Source: Bacillus_P idriensis_A (GTDB lineage Bacteria; Bacillota; Bacilli; Bacillales; Bacillaceae). Taken from it: DNA of 64,000 bases. The stretch is from the NCBI RefSeq assembly GCF_050483325.1, contig NZ_JBCMYF010000017.1, positions 93,252-157,251 on the forward strand. Direction: 5' to 3'. This document shows positions 43,674 to 53,046 of the stretch, piece by piece. The number at the start of each line of letters is the position of its first letter. Position 1 is the first letter of the stretch. The notes beneath the pieces are model-generated. The model searched no databases, was not told the DNA's origin, and saw nothing but the letters and a program-made list of their open reading frames with translations. The translations under genes and the position numbers were made by a program.

Positions 43674-45047
43674 ATGTCAACTATATCTGCAGAGAGAAGT
43701 TTATCAGTCCCCGGCTTAAAGCATGAAAACAAAATTGTCTTGCTTTGGAGCTTAACCGTTTGGCTCGTGGTGATGAACACGACAATGTTTAATGTTGCAT
43801 TGCCGAGTGTACTTCATGATTTGTCTCTCTCATCAGGCACAGCCTCATGGATTGTGTCAGGGTACTCAATTGCTTTTGCCATATCAACGCTGACATACAG
43901 CCGCCTGTCAGATTTTCTTCCTATATCAAGGCTGCTTGCCATCGGGCTTGCGATGCTTGGAACAGCCTCTATCATCGGTTTTTTTTCACATAGCTTTTAT
44001 TTGCTTTTATTCGCAAGAGTTCTGCAGGCAGCAGGGGCGGGAGCTGTTCCGGGTCTTGCGATGGTTCTTGCCGGAAAATACATTCCGATTTCAAGAAGGG
44101 GAAAGGCGATGTCGCTGATTTCTTCTGCAGCATCGCTTGGTTTCGGCCTTGGTCCGGTCATCGGAGGAGCGATTACCACCTATCTCGGGTGGAATTACCT
44201 TTTTGTCATTACTGGATTTGTTGTCTTTCTTCTTCCGATGTTCAAAAAGCTATTGCCGGAAGAGGACGTGCAAAAAGTGCATTTCGATTCAGTCGGCGGG
44301 CTGCTTACAGGACTCGGGGTCACGGGACTTCTGCTCTTTTTATCCACTTTATCCTTGCCGCTTCTGGCAGGAACACTGCTGATGCTGTTCATTCTCTGGA
44401 AGCATATCCATAAAGTCAGCATTCCGTTTGTTCAGCCTTCGCTGTTCAGGAATAAGCAGTATGTGAAACTCGCGGCAGCTGCTTTTTCAGGCTTTATCAT
44501 TCATTTTTCAGCACTCTTTATGATGCCGATTATTCTGACAGAACTGTTTGAAAAGGATCCTGCAGCCATCGGACTCATTATTTTTCCCGGTGCCATCTTG
44601 TCTGCTGTTGCAGCCCAATTCATCGGCAGGCTGATTGACAAGTTTGGAAATGTACCGCTGATTTCGTTTGGCCATGGGATGCTGCTGATTTCATTGCTTA
44701 TTTTGGGTTTGTTTGCCGGAAACTCCCCATACGCCATCCTGGTTGCCTATATGTTTATGAGCACTGGTTTTTCAAGCTTAACTTCAAGTATAGCCAATGA
44801 GGCATCCCGCATCCTGCCGGAGGATGAAATTGGATCTGGCATGGGACTGACCCAGCTGATTCAATTCTTTGGAGGGGCTTTTGGCGTTGCTCTCTCAGGT
44901 ATATTGATTGAATGGCAGCAAGGCATTCCGGTTTCCTCGATCTATGCAAACATCTTTTGGGGATTGAGCTGCCTGATTGGAATCTCTTTCCTTATTTTCT
45001 GGTCGTACGTCAAAATCGAATCAAAGAAAAAATCACTTCGCAGATGA
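43674..45047 (+). CDS. MFS drug exporter, Tet(L)/DHA2-like
   Basis: 457 aa with 12-14 predicted membrane helices. MFS motif A-like SRLSDFLPISRLL, motif C-like GPVIGGAITTYLGWNYLF and RVLQAAGAGAVPGLAMVLAGKYIP resemble Tet(L)-type proton/drug antiporters. ATG follows GAAGGCGGGATC. A single-gene unit ending in a strong terminator. The substrate cannot be predicted, and resemblance alone does not imply tetracycline resistance. Confidence 0.85.
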   Translation: MSTISAERSLSVPGLKHENKIVLLWSLTVWLVVMNTTMFNVALPSVLHDLSLSSGTASWIVSGYSIAFAISTLTYSRLSDFLPISRLLAIGLAMLGTASIIGFFSHSFYLLLFARVLQAAGAGAVPGLAMVLAGKYIPISRRGKAMSLISSAASLGFGLGPVIGGAITTYLGWNYLFVITGFVVFLLPMFKKLLPEEDVQKVHFDSVGGLLTGLGVTGLLLFLSTLSLPLLAGTLLMLFILWKHIHKVSIPFVQPSLFRNKQYVKLAAAAFSGFIIHFSALFMMPIILTELFEKDPAAIGLIIFPGAILSAVAAQFIGRLIDKFGNVPLISFGHGMLLISLLILGLFAGNSPYAILVAYMFMSTGFSSLTSSIANEASRILPEDEIGSGMGLTQLIQFFGGAFGVALSGILIEWQQGIPVSSIYANIFWGLSCLIGISFLIFWSYVKIESKKKSLRR

Positions 45048-45062
45048 AGTGATTTTTTTTGC
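45030..45062 (+). terminator. Terminator of the MFS gene
   Basis: AAATCACTTC / GAAGTGATTT with a 5-nt loop and a long T run, overlapping the stop codon. Confidence 0.9.
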
Positions 45063-45101
45063 ATGATAATAATTGTCTGTCAGGAGCCATATACAAAGAA
45101 A

Positions 45102-45126
45102 AACGCCTGAATTCTCAGGCGCTTTC
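45102..45126 (-). terminator. Terminator after zwf
   Basis: On the minus strand CGCCTGA / TCAGGCG around a 4-nt loop, followed by TTTTTC, just past the zwf stop. Confidence 0.8.
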
Positions 45127-45132
45127 GGAAAA

Positions 45133-46623
45133 TTAATCGACTATATCGGTTATTGGCCACCAGTGGAAGCCGTCTTTTTCAAGAAGTTCGTCAGCTGCTT
45201 TTGGACCCATTGCGCCGCTTGCATAGTTAGGGAATTCCGCTTTATTCGATTCCCATGCTTTAGAAATGGTATCAACATAGCTCCAAGAGAGTGAGACTTC
45301 ATCCCAGTGAGTAAAGTTAGTAGCATCTCCGCGCAAGCCGTCGTAGATGAGCTTTTCATACGCTTCCGGAGTGTTGAACTGGTCTACACAGTTGCTGCAG
45401 TAGTCAAGCTTAATAGGTTTAACATAAGAGCCGCCGCCTGATTCTTTAGCATTCAGGTGGAGTGTGATGCCCTCATCAGGCTGAATGTGAATGACAAGCA
45501 GGTTAGGATGCTTGCTGTCTACATCGTTTGAATAAAGATTCATTGGCAGATCTTTAAACTGAACAACAATCTTCGTTGACTTAGCGGTCATTCGCTTGCC
45601 TGTACGGATGTAGAAAGGAACTCCGGCCCATCTGAAGTTGTCGATCATCAGCTTGCCGGCAACAAAGGTTTCAGTGTTGGATTCAGGGTCAACATTGCTT
45701 TCTTCGCGGTAGCCCGGAACTGAGATCTCTTCAGATTCGCCTTTTCCGTATTGTCCCCGCACGAAATAATCAGGCACATCCTGTTCAGTAAGAGGGCGCA
45801 GTGCGCGCATTACTTTTACTTTTTCAGAACGAATCTCGTCTGTTTCAAGTTTAATCGGAGGCTCCATTGCAAGAAGGGCTACCATCTGCATAAGATGGTT
45901 TTGAACCATATCCCGCAGAGCACCTGAGTTTTCATAATAGCGTCCCCGGTCTTCGACACCCAGCACTTCGCTTGAAGTGACCTGAATGTTTGAGATGTAG
46001 CGGTTATTCCATACAGACTCAAACAGGGCGTTAGAGAAGCGGATAACTTCAATGTTCTGCACCATCTGTTTTCCAAGATAGTGGTCAATCCGGTAGATTT
46101 GATCTTCTGAAAAAGCTTCGCGGATTTCATCGTTAAGCTCCTTTGCAGAAGGCAAATCATGGCCGAAAGGCTTTTCTATTACTAGTCGGCTCCAGCCTTC
46201 TGTAGCTGTTAAACCTTCGCTTTTTAAGTTGCGTGCAATTGTTCCGAAAAATTCCGGCGCCATTGCCATATAGAACATTCTGTTTCCAGGAATTCCGTAT
46301 TGGCTGTCAAGGTCAGAAAGCATCCCTTTCAGCTCAAGGTATGAAGATGGGTTTGTCACATCAAACGGATGATAATGAAAGTGTGATGTGAATTCTTCAA
46401 TTTCTGATGATTTCTTGATCGATGATTGAATCGATTCACTGATATTCGAGCGGAATTCATCATTTGTCCACGGTCTTCTTCCGACACCGACGACAGCAAA
46501 ATCAGGATCTATTTTTTTGCTGCGGTACAGGCGGTAGATGGATGGGAAAAGCTTTCGTTTTGCAAGATCCCCTGTTGCTCCAAATATTACAATTACTGCT
46601 TTTGGTTTTTGTTCCGTATTCAT
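45133..46623 (-). CDS. zwf: Glucose-6-phosphate 1-dehydrogenase
   Basis: 496 aa. NADP-binding IFGATGDLAKRKLFPS at the N-terminus and the active-site RIDHYLGKQMVQN near residue 190. First step of the oxidative pentose phosphate pathway; the product feeds GndA encoded nearby. The minus-strand SD GTGAGG precedes ATG. Monocistronic, convergent with the MFS exporter. Confidence 0.97.
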   Translation of the reverse strand: MNTEQKPKAVIVIFGATGDLAKRKLFPSIYRLYRSKKIDPDFAVVGVGRRPWTNDEFRSNISESIQSSIKKSSEIEEFTSHFHYHPFDVTNPSSYLELKGMLSDLDSQYGIPGNRMFYMAMAPEFFGTIARNLKSEGLTATEGWSRLVIEKPFGHDLPSAKELNDEIREAFSEDQIYRIDHYLGKQMVQNIEVIRFSNALFESVWNNRYISNIQVTSSEVLGVEDRGRYYENSGALRDMVQNHLMQMVALLAMEPPIKLETDEIRSEKVKVMRALRPLTEQDVPDYFVRGQYGKGESEEISVPGYREESNVDPESNTETFVAGKLMIDNFRWAGVPFYIRTGKRMTAKSTKIVVQFKDLPMNLYSNDVDSKHPNLLVIHIQPDEGITLHLNAKESGGGSYVKPIKLDYCSNCVDQFNTPEAYEKLIYDGLRGDATNFTHWDEVSLSWSYVDTISKAWESNKAEFPNYASGAMGPKAADELLEKDGFHWWPITDIVD

Positions 46624-46829
46624 GTATTGAACCTCACTTTATATCAGCCGGATTTATTAAAAAAGTATGTAACCTGTTCAAGTACTTAATTTTAATGCTA
46701 ATAATGAAGTAAATCAAACATTTAAGATTATTTTCATACTTAAGTAGTATGAACCAATTGATTGCAATCCATAAATCGGAAAAAAAGATAAAAGATGAAA
46801 TAGTAATTAAAAAATAGTTCAAAAACTGC

Positions 46830-46858
46830 TTGTCGCAGGCTATTTTCTAATGTACGAT
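46830..46858 (+). promoter_or_regulatory. Candidate promoter for the ABC exporter
   Basis: TTGTCG (46830-46835), 17-nt spacer, TACGAT (46853-46858), about 50 bp before the ATPase gene. The rest of the 285-bp gap shared with divergent zwf is AT-rich and shows nothing else clear. Confidence 0.4.
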
Positions 46859-46908
46859 AATTATGAAATTTGTTTTAATTAATATTTCATAACTTACGGG
46901 GGTGCAAA

Positions 46909-47610
46909 ATGAGTATCCAATTAAAAGGCGTCAGTAAATCTTATAAATCAGGTGAAGTAGAGGCTGCTGCACTAAAAGATGTAAATTTAACGATCAACAA
47001 GAGTGAAATTGTTGTGATATTGGGTCCGTCCGGATCAGGGAAGTCAACACTGCTGAATGTCACCGGAGGAATTGACAGGGCTGATAAAGGAGAAGTGATT
47101 GTACAGGGATTGCAGCTTCATCAGTTAAAAGATAAAGAGCTGACAGCATACCGGAGAGAACATGCAGGTTTTATTTTTCAATCCTACAATCTGATTTCCT
47201 CTTTGACAGTAAGGGAGAATGTTGAAGTTGGCTCTGAAATCAGCCGCACACCGCTGCAGCAAGATGAAATCTTAAAAAAAGTGGGGATGCATGACCATCA
47301 GGATAAATTTCCGCACCAATTAAGCGGAGGAGAGCAGCAGAGAACAGCGATAGCCCGTGCCATCGTCAAAAATCCAAGCATCTTGTTTTGCGATGAGCCT
47401 ACAGGTGCTTTAGACGAAGAGACAGGTAAAAAGATACTGTCGCTTATTCAAGAAGTGAACCGGACTTATCAAACGACGGTGCTGATCATTACTCATAATC
47501 CAGGTATTGCGGATATGGCCCATACCGTTTTGAAAATGAAAAGCGGCATGGTCATTGAAACGATAAAGAATGAAAATCCGATTGAGGCTGAGCAGGTGAG
47601 ATGGGTATGA
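46909..47610 (+). CDS. ABC transporter ATP-binding protein, MacB/LolD type
   Basis: 233 aa. Walker A LGPSGSGKST, Q-loop FIFQSYNLISSLTV, signature LSGGEQQRTAIARA, Walker B LFCDEPTGALDEETG and H-loop THN. It belongs to the mechanotransmission/exporter group that pairs with FtsX-type permeases, and the next gene overlaps it and encodes one. No two-component system is adjacent, unlike bacitracin-type BceAB loci. Confidence 0.9.
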   Translation: MSIQLKGVSKSYKSGEVEAAALKDVNLTINKSEIVVILGPSGSGKSTLLNVTGGIDRADKGEVIVQGLQLHQLKDKELTAYRREHAGFIFQSYNLISSLTVRENVEVGSEISRTPLQQDEILKKVGMHDHQDKFPHQLSGGEQQRTAIARAIVKNPSILFCDEPTGALDEETGKKILSLIQEVNRTYQTTVLIITHNPGIADMAHTVLKMKSGMVIETIKNENPIEAEQVRWV

Positions 47611-49856
47611 AAATCCGTAAAATGGCTCTGCGAGGGATTCGGCAAAAGCCTTTGCAATTTGCAGGAGCCGCCTTTCTATTAGCCATTGCTGTCATGCTGT
47701 ATGTCATGCTTTCAAGCTCTATGGCACTAATGGATTCGAGCAATCAATTATTCAGAAAAGACTATAAACAGGAAGACTTTCAATTTGCTGCAGGTGAAAA
47801 GCTCACAAAAGGGCAGATGGATGACCTGGAAAAAAAGTTTAATCTTGTTTTAGAGGAAAGATCATGGCTTGATTTGGAGTGGAAAGAGGGAACGACCGTC
47901 CGTTTTCTGTCACTTCAAAGCGGAATGAACCTTCCTTTTGTTGAAAAAGGAGCACTGCCTGAGAAGAAAAATGAAGCTGCTCTTACCGCAGCATATGCGG
48001 GCCGCCATAACCTTGATATCGGCGATCAATGGAAAGCCGGCGGGAAGACGTATACTGTAACGGCACATGTGCACTTGCCCGATTACATTTACGGCGTACA
48101 AAATGAAAACGACCTGTTTTATGATTCTAAGACTTTTGGTGCAGCATTAACAAAAGAGGCTGATTTTCCGGAAAATCGTCAGGCTCCGGTCTACTACACA
48201 GGTCTTTTCAAAGAAAAGGAGCAGCAGACGGATGAGCTGAAAAAAGCCGTTTCGGCCGTTGTTCCTGTCACAAAATGGACAGATGCTGAGGATAATATCC
48301 GGATTTCATATATTGAAGCGGAGATTGAATCAAATCAGTCATTCGGAACGGTTTTTCCCTTATTTATTGGATTGCTTTCCTTATTCATCGTCGTCCTGAT
48401 TGTAAAAAGGCAAATTGAGCTTCAGGCTAAACAAATTGGCACTCTTTTAGCATTAGGGTATACAGCAAGAGAGATTACTTCTTCCTTTATGGTATACCCT
48501 CTTGCTGTTGCTGCTGGCGGCTCAGCCGCTGGAACGGCAATCGGTATCCTTGCTTCAAAGCCGATGACAAGTCTGTATACGTCTTTTTATAATTTGCCGA
48601 TCTTAAAAAGCTTTGCCTTTGATCCGTTTACGCTTTTGCTTGGATTTGCAGTGCCGATTATTATTATCGGAGCAGCCGGTTTCTTTACTATCCGAAAGAC
48701 GGTGATAAAACCGCCGCTTCAGCTTCTGACTACTAGACCTGCCTTTTCAAAAAAAGGAAACGTCAGCCTGCCAAAAAGGCTTTCTTTTAAAGCCCGGTTC
48801 CGATTGAAAATGCTGATAGGCAATCCGTCGAAAAGTTTTGTTCTATTCGCCGGAATTCTTTTCTCAGCTATCCTTCTCACCTTTGGATTCATTTCGATGA
48901 ACTCTATGAATCAGCTTCTTAAAAAAACATACGAGGATGCTTACCGGTATGAGTATGCAGTCTATTATCAAGATTTAAAAACTAATGATATGACGGGCGA
49001 AGACAGTCCGTTTACTGTTTCTGAAGTAACATTAAAAAGCGGAAGCAAAAAGGATGCAATCACACAGCTCTATGGAATAGATGCGGATACCTCCATGCTG
49101 AAGCTGATTGACAGCATGGGAGGCGATTTGAATCAAAGCTTATCAGACGGGGCTGTAATTACACAGGCGCTGGCTGCTGCAGCGGGTCTGCAAAAAGGGG
49201 ATTCCGTTACCATCCGCAATCAGTGGACAGAGAAGGAGCAATCCGTCAAAATCTCCGGCATTGCTGAGATTTACATTGGCCACGCAATCTATCTGCCAAG
49301 AGAAGAAGTAAACAGCTTTTTAGATTTGGAGGCTTCGGCACACCTTGGAAAATGGTCGAATGAAAAACCGGAGGAAAATTCAAACGAACCCATTACCATG
49401 ATTGAAGACAAACAAGCAATGAAAAAGGTGTTTGAAACCCTGCTAGAACCTACAAAATATTCTGTCGCTGTCATCAGTTTATTTGCTTTTATCATTGGCT
49501 TAGTCATCATTTATTTACTTACAAGCCTGATCATGGAAGAAAATACAGTCAATATATCATTGCTTAAAGTCATGGGATATGGGCAAAAAGAAATCTCTTC
49601 AATTCTTTTAAATGTTTACACTCCTATTGTGATTATTGGCTATATGCTTGGAATTCCTCTCGCTTTCATCAGCTATAAAGGCCTGATGGCTTCCGTTTCC
49701 GAATCAACAAGCTTCTCTCTTCCAATAGAAGCGGAACCCATCATGCTCATAGCCGGATTTATCATTGTCTATTTAGCTTATTGGACATCTCTGCAGCTTT
49801 CAAAACGGAAAATCAGAAACATTCAGCTGCAGGAAGTGTTAAAGCGTCAGGAATAG
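47607..49856 (+). CDS. FtsX-family ABC permease with two large extracytoplasmic regions
   Basis: About 749 aa. One N-terminal helix (FAGAAFLLAIAVMLYVMLS), an extracellular domain of about 200 residues, a three-helix FtsX block (about 245-385), a second helix near residue 410 with another extracellular domain, and a second FtsX block at the C-terminus (about 625-740). ATG 47607 overlaps the ATPase stop and lies 6 nt after AGGTGAG; ATG 47601 touches the SD. Likely exports or extracts a lipid, peptide or antibiotic from the membrane. Substrate unknown. Confidence 0.88.
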   Translation: MKIRKMALRGIRQKPLQFAGAAFLLAIAVMLYVMLSSSMALMDSSNQLFRKDYKQEDFQFAAGEKLTKGQMDDLEKKFNLVLEERSWLDLEWKEGTTVRFLSLQSGMNLPFVEKGALPEKKNEAALTAAYAGRHNLDIGDQWKAGGKTYTVTAHVHLPDYIYGVQNENDLFYDSKTFGAALTKEADFPENRQAPVYYTGLFKEKEQQTDELKKAVSAVVPVTKWTDAEDNIRISYIEAEIESNQSFGTVFPLFIGLLSLFIVVLIVKRQIELQAKQIGTLLALGYTAREITSSFMVYPLAVAAGGSAAGTAIGILASKPMTSLYTSFYNLPILKSFAFDPFTLLLGFAVPIIIIGAAGFFTIRKTVIKPPLQLLTTRPAFSKKGNVSLPKRLSFKARFRLKMLIGNPSKSFVLFAGILFSAILLTFGFISMNSMNQLLKKTYEDAYRYEYAVYYQDLKTNDMTGEDSPFTVSEVTLKSGSKKDAITQLYGIDADTSMLKLIDSMGGDLNQSLSDGAVITQALAAAAGLQKGDSVTIRNQWTEKEQSVKISGIAEIYIGHAIYLPREEVNSFLDLEASAHLGKWSNEKPEENSNEPITMIEDKQAMKKVFETLLEPTKYSVAVISLFAFIIGLVIIYLLTSLIMEENTVNISLLKVMGYGQKEISSILLNVYTPIVIIGYMLGIPLAFISYKGLMASVSESTSFSLPIEAEPIMLIAGFIIVYLAYWTSLQLSKRKIRNIQLQEVLKRQE

Positions 49857-49860
49857 GCAA

Positions 49861-49893
49861 GAGAAAGGCACCGCTCCCGGTGTCTTTCTCTTT
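49861..49893. terminator. Bidirectional terminator between permease and Nudix gene
   Basis: GAGAAAGGCACCG / CGGTGTCTTTCTC around a 4-nt loop, between convergent genes. Confidence 0.85.
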
Positions 49894-50350
49894 AATTCAG
49901 CCGCTCTATTCTTTTAAAAGGAGCGGTTGTCCATGTTTCGCAAGGTACAGATGATGAAGATGACATCGCATCAAGTATACGCGGGACTAAGTGATCCCGT
50001 TTAATATAGTTTTTTATCGTTTCCTTCTTCAGCTTAAAAAAAGCAGCTTCCATGATTTCATCAGGCTGTTTTTCGAGTTTTCCGCTTAGCAGATCTGCAT
50101 GGAAAACGATGTTTAAAATGCTGCCTGTTGCGTTGTAATAAACTCCGCTGATGCGCGTTGGCTGAATAATGAAACCCGTTTCCTCCAGAATCTCGCGGCA
50201 GAGCGCCTGCTCGAGAGGTTCTCCTTCTTCTACCTGGCCGCCGGGCAGCTCCCATGTGTCTTTCCTGAAAAATGTTTTCACCAGCAGCACTTCCTGTTTT
50301 TTATTAGTAATAAAAGCTGATACAGATACAATGTGTTTTGGGGGTTTCAT
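49892..50350 (-). CDS. Nudix hydrolase
   Basis: 152 aa. A canonical Nudix box GGQVEEGEPLEQALCREILEETGF lies at about residues 36-59. It hydrolyses a nucleoside diphosphate linked to another moiety; the substrate is unknown. The minus-strand SD AGGAAAGGTGATTC precedes ATG at 50350, so the longer open frame upstream is not used. Confidence 0.88.
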   Translation of the reverse strand: MKPPKHIVSVSAFITNKKQEVLLVKTFFRKDTWELPGGQVEEGEPLEQALCREILEETGFIIQPTRISGVYYNATGSILNIVFHADLLSGKLEKQPDEIMEAAFFKLKKETIKNYIKRDHLVPRILDAMSSSSSVPCETWTTAPFKRIERLN

Positions 50351-50476
50351 AGAATCACCTTTCCTGAAAGATAAAGATATATTCTTTAAAATCAACTATA
50401 TCCCTTTTCCTTCTTCATATTTATCCCCAAGTCATGTATTCTAAAAGATAAGAAAACCGGACGAGGTGAAACCATT

Positions 50477-51406
50477 TTGGATCTGCTGTTTTTAGGAACA
50501 GGTGCTGGAATGCCCGCAAAAGCAAGAAATGTCAGCTCAATTGCTCTCCGTCTTTTAGAGGAGCGAAAAGCTGTCTGGCTGTTTGACTGCGGAGAAGCAA
50601 CGCAGCATCAAATTTTATATACAACGATTAAACCGAGAAAAATAGAGAAAATTTTTATCACTCATATGCATGGGGACCATATTTACGGTTTGCCGGGATT
50701 TTTGGGAAGCCGTTCATTTCAGGGAGGGGACGAGCCTCTGACAATCTATGGTCCAGCGGGAATTAAAGAGTATGTTCAGTCATCCCTTGAGCTTAGCTTT
50801 ACCCATTTAAAATATCCGCTTGAAATCGTTGAAATTGAGGATGGGTTTGTTTTTGAAGACGAACAGTTTACAGTTGAAGCGAAAAAGCTGGAACACGGGG
50901 TTCCTTCATACGGTTACCGGATTACCGAAAAAGATGCTCCAGGAATGCTGCTTGTGGACAAATTAAAAGAAGCAGGTGTCGGGCCGGGGCCTGTATATAA
51001 AAAATTAAAAGAAGGAGAAACCGTTCAATTAGAAGACGGCAGAATCCTATCTGGCGCTGAGTTCCTAGGAGCCCCTAAGAAAGGCAGAATCGTGACAATA
51101 TTAGGAGATACGAGAACGTGTCCGCAAATCGTGGAGCTTGCAAGAAACGCAGACTTGCTTGTCCATGAGGCGACATTCGGAGAAGATGATGAGCTGCTTG
51201 CATCCCAATATTTCCATTCTTCTACAACTCATGCGGCTGCGGCTGCTTTAGAGGCAAATGCAAAAAAACTGGTTCTGACTCACATCAGCGCACGCTATCA
51301 GGATGATGATAAGGACACACTTTTGCACGAAGCAGCTTCAATCTTTAAAAACACATCGGTTGCTGACGATTTTTCATGTTTTGAAGTGGAGAGAGCACAT
51401 GACTAA
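50477..51406 (+). CDS. rnz: Ribonuclease Z
   Basis: 309 aa metallo-beta-lactamase-fold endonuclease that trims tRNA 3' ends. Zinc motif THMHGDHIYGLPG near residue 63, then GDTR and THISARYQ with further ligands. It starts at TTG behind GAGGTGAAACC. It overlaps the following phosphoglycerate-mutase-like gene by 8 nt. B. subtilis YqjK (rnz) occupies the same genomic neighbourhood. Confidence 0.95.
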   Translation: MDLLFLGTGAGMPAKARNVSSIALRLLEERKAVWLFDCGEATQHQILYTTIKPRKIEKIFITHMHGDHIYGLPGFLGSRSFQGGDEPLTIYGPAGIKEYVQSSLELSFTHLKYPLEIVEIEDGFVFEDEQFTVEAKKLEHGVPSYGYRITEKDAPGMLLVDKLKEAGVGPGPVYKKLKEGETVQLEDGRILSGAEFLGAPKKGRIVTILGDTRTCPQIVELARNADLLVHEATFGEDDELLASQYFHSSTTHAAAAALEANAKKLVLTHISARYQDDDKDTLLHEAASIFKNTSVADDFSCFEVERAHD

Positions 51407-51943
51407 AATTATTTATGCTGTCCGGCATTGTCAGGCAAAGGGCCAGGCATTTGATGATGAGCTTACAACTGAAGGACTTAGCGAGGCTCAAAATCTTGCA
51501 GAATTTTTTAAAGGACTTGAAATGGATAAAATCATCTCAAGTCCTTTTCTCCGCGCCATTCAAACGGCCGCACCGCTCGCCGAACTGAATAACATCGAAC
51601 TGAATCTTGATGAACGTCTTTCTGAAAGAGTCATGAGCGGAAAGAACATGAAGGACTGAAAGACAGGCTTAAAGATACATTTGACGATCTAACTCTTGCA
51701 TTTGAAGGCGGTGAGTCCAACCAATCGGGCATGGAACGTGTTCAATCGCTTCTAGCCGAGATCACGGCTTTAAAGGAAAATCATATCATTCTTGTCAGTC
51801 ATGGGAACCTAATAACCCTGCTGCTGAGATCGTTTAATGATACATATGGATTCAATCACCTGATGAGCATGACGAATCCCGATGTACATAAAATTACGCT
51901 TAAACAAGCTGGTGAAGCAGACATTCAGAGAATATGGAGTTGA
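51399..51943 (+). pseudogene. Histidine phosphatase (phosphoglycerate mutase family), frameshifted
   Basis: ATG 51399 opens MTKIIYAVRHCQAKGQAF (RHCQ in place of the usual RHGE/RHGQ) and runs to a TGA at 51657. The protein continues in the -1 frame as KDRLKDTFDDLTLAFEGGES...ILVSHGNLITLLLRSF, to 51943. Restoring one G to GACTGAAAGACAGG (giving D-W-K-D-R) rejoins the frames. The catalytic RH motif and the C-terminal SHG are both recognisable, but in different frames. It is either a recent one-base deletion or a sequencing error. Confidence 0.85.
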
Positions 51944-51995
51944 CAAAGGAGAGAAGAGCAGATAGAATAATCATATCAAATCGTAATTATTACGT
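51940..51995 (+). promoter_or_regulatory. rpmG promoter with Zur operator
   Basis: TTGACA (51940-51945), exactly 17 nt, TAGAAT (51963-51968), followed at about +6 to +20 by TCGTAATTATTACGT (51981-51995). That last sequence matches the Bacillus Zur box TCGTAATNATTACGA at all but the final base. It places the zinc-free L33 gene under zinc repression. The -35 overlaps the stop of the preceding pseudogene. Confidence 0.85.
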
Positions 51996-52024
51996 TTTAT
52001 GATTTTTATAGGAGGAAACATGAC

Positions 52025-52174
52025 ATGAGAGTGAACGTAACCCTGCAATGCACGGAGACTGGTGACCGTAATTACATAACTAAAAAGAACAAGAGAAACA
52101 ATCCAGATCGTCTGGAATTGAAAAAATATTCACCAAGACTTAAAAAAGTGACACTGCACCGCGAAACAAAATAA
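52025..52174 (+). CDS. rpmG: 50S ribosomal protein L33, zinc-free (C-) form
   Basis: 49 aa, MRVNVTLQCTETGDRNYITK...KKYSPRLKKVTLHRETK. The CxxC pairs of zinc-binding L33 are gone (C-T-E-T and Y-S-P-R), which marks the zinc-independent paralogue used during zinc starvation. SD GGAGGAAA precedes ATG. The upstream Zur box agrees with this reading. The gene is too short to be noticed by length filters. Confidence 0.95.
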   Translation: MRVNVTLQCTETGDRNYITKKNKRNNPDRLELKKYSPRLKKVTLHRETK

Positions 52175-52183
52175 TAAATGATG

Positions 52184-52220
52184 AAGGAACGGCATCACTT
52201 TTTGATGAAGTTCCTTTTTT
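52184..52220 (+). terminator. Terminator after rpmG
   Basis: AAGGAAC / GTTCCTT with an inner CATCA/TGATG stem and a T run. Confidence 0.85.
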
Positions 52221-52336
52221 CTTGCCTGAAAATAGCGAAATACTGCAGATTTTTTCCCTCTCGTGTTAAAAGGAATACGGCATAAATTCCTAGAATATAA
52301 AACTAACAGGAGACATTTGAAGAATGGGGGGATTTG

Positions 52337-52891
52337 GTGAATAAATACAAAGTATCCTTAGGTTTATTCATTTGTTTTGGTCTGGCCTTTGTTATTTGGT
52401 CAATGACAGAAATATCACAATCCTTCGATGAGCCTCTCGAAGCACTTCAGCATACGAAACATGATATGGAAGTAGTCATTCCAGCCTATAAAATAAATGA
52501 TGAAGCCCTCTTCTTTTTTATTGACCAAAAGAATCATTTAGGAACAGCCTTTTTAAAAGAAGGCATTTATGGCTGGAAAGCGGGGTCCATCTCAACGAAT
52601 CCGCTGGCAGATCGTCCTGCAGAAAGTGAACTATTAAATTATCATTTCTACGGAAACTCTATGATTTATGGCCTCCTCTCTGATGAGAAAGGATCTCTTG
52701 AAGTGAAAATAAACGGAACCGAAGCCCGCACTCTCCAAGTAGGCGGCATGCTGGAGCAAGAAATTGCCCGAAAATACAATCTGCAAAACACAGTTCTTTG
52801 GTATTATCAGCAAGATGAGCTCGTGCCCGGAGGCGGTGAGGTTGAACTGCTTCAGGATAAAGTGAAGCTCTTAGATGAGAAAGGTTTTTAG
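52337..52891 (+). CDS. Hypothetical membrane-anchored protein
   Basis: About 184 aa. One N-terminal membrane helix (VSLGLFICFGLAFVIWSM), then an extracytoplasmic domain of about 155 residues with a beta-rich look (VVIPAYKINDEALFFFID, GTAFLKEGIYGWKAGS). It starts at GTG 52337 (or TTG 52334) behind GGGGGGAT. No family recognised. It stands between rpmG and nei with no clear operon partner. Confidence 0.75.
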   Translation: MNKYKVSLGLFICFGLAFVIWSMTEISQSFDEPLEALQHTKHDMEVVIPAYKINDEALFFFIDQKNHLGTAFLKEGIYGWKAGSISTNPLADRPAESELLNYHFYGNSMIYGLLSDEKGSLEVKINGTEARTLQVGGMLEQEIARKYNLQNTVLWYYQQDELVPGGGEVELLQDKVKLLDEKGF

Positions 52892-53046
52892 CAATTTGGA
52901 AAGAGGGGCTGATGCAAGCTCCTTTTTTTATTGATCCTGCATGCCGTCACATGATAAGAGGTGCTGCCCGTGCTTTTTTGTTTTGCGGCGGCAGAAATAC
53001 GGGTACAATTCAAACCAAACCTTTTAATACAGAAAGGAGCAGTTTG

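Noticed and set aside
45133..46623. Several open frames antisense to zwf and other long genes
   Set aside because: They are complementary shadows of well-supported genes with no ribosome binding sites or recognisable domains.
51640..51670. Programmed -1 frameshift in the phosphoglycerate-mutase-like gene
   Set aside because: No slippery heptamer or downstream stem is evident, and a single missing G restores a standard family sequence.
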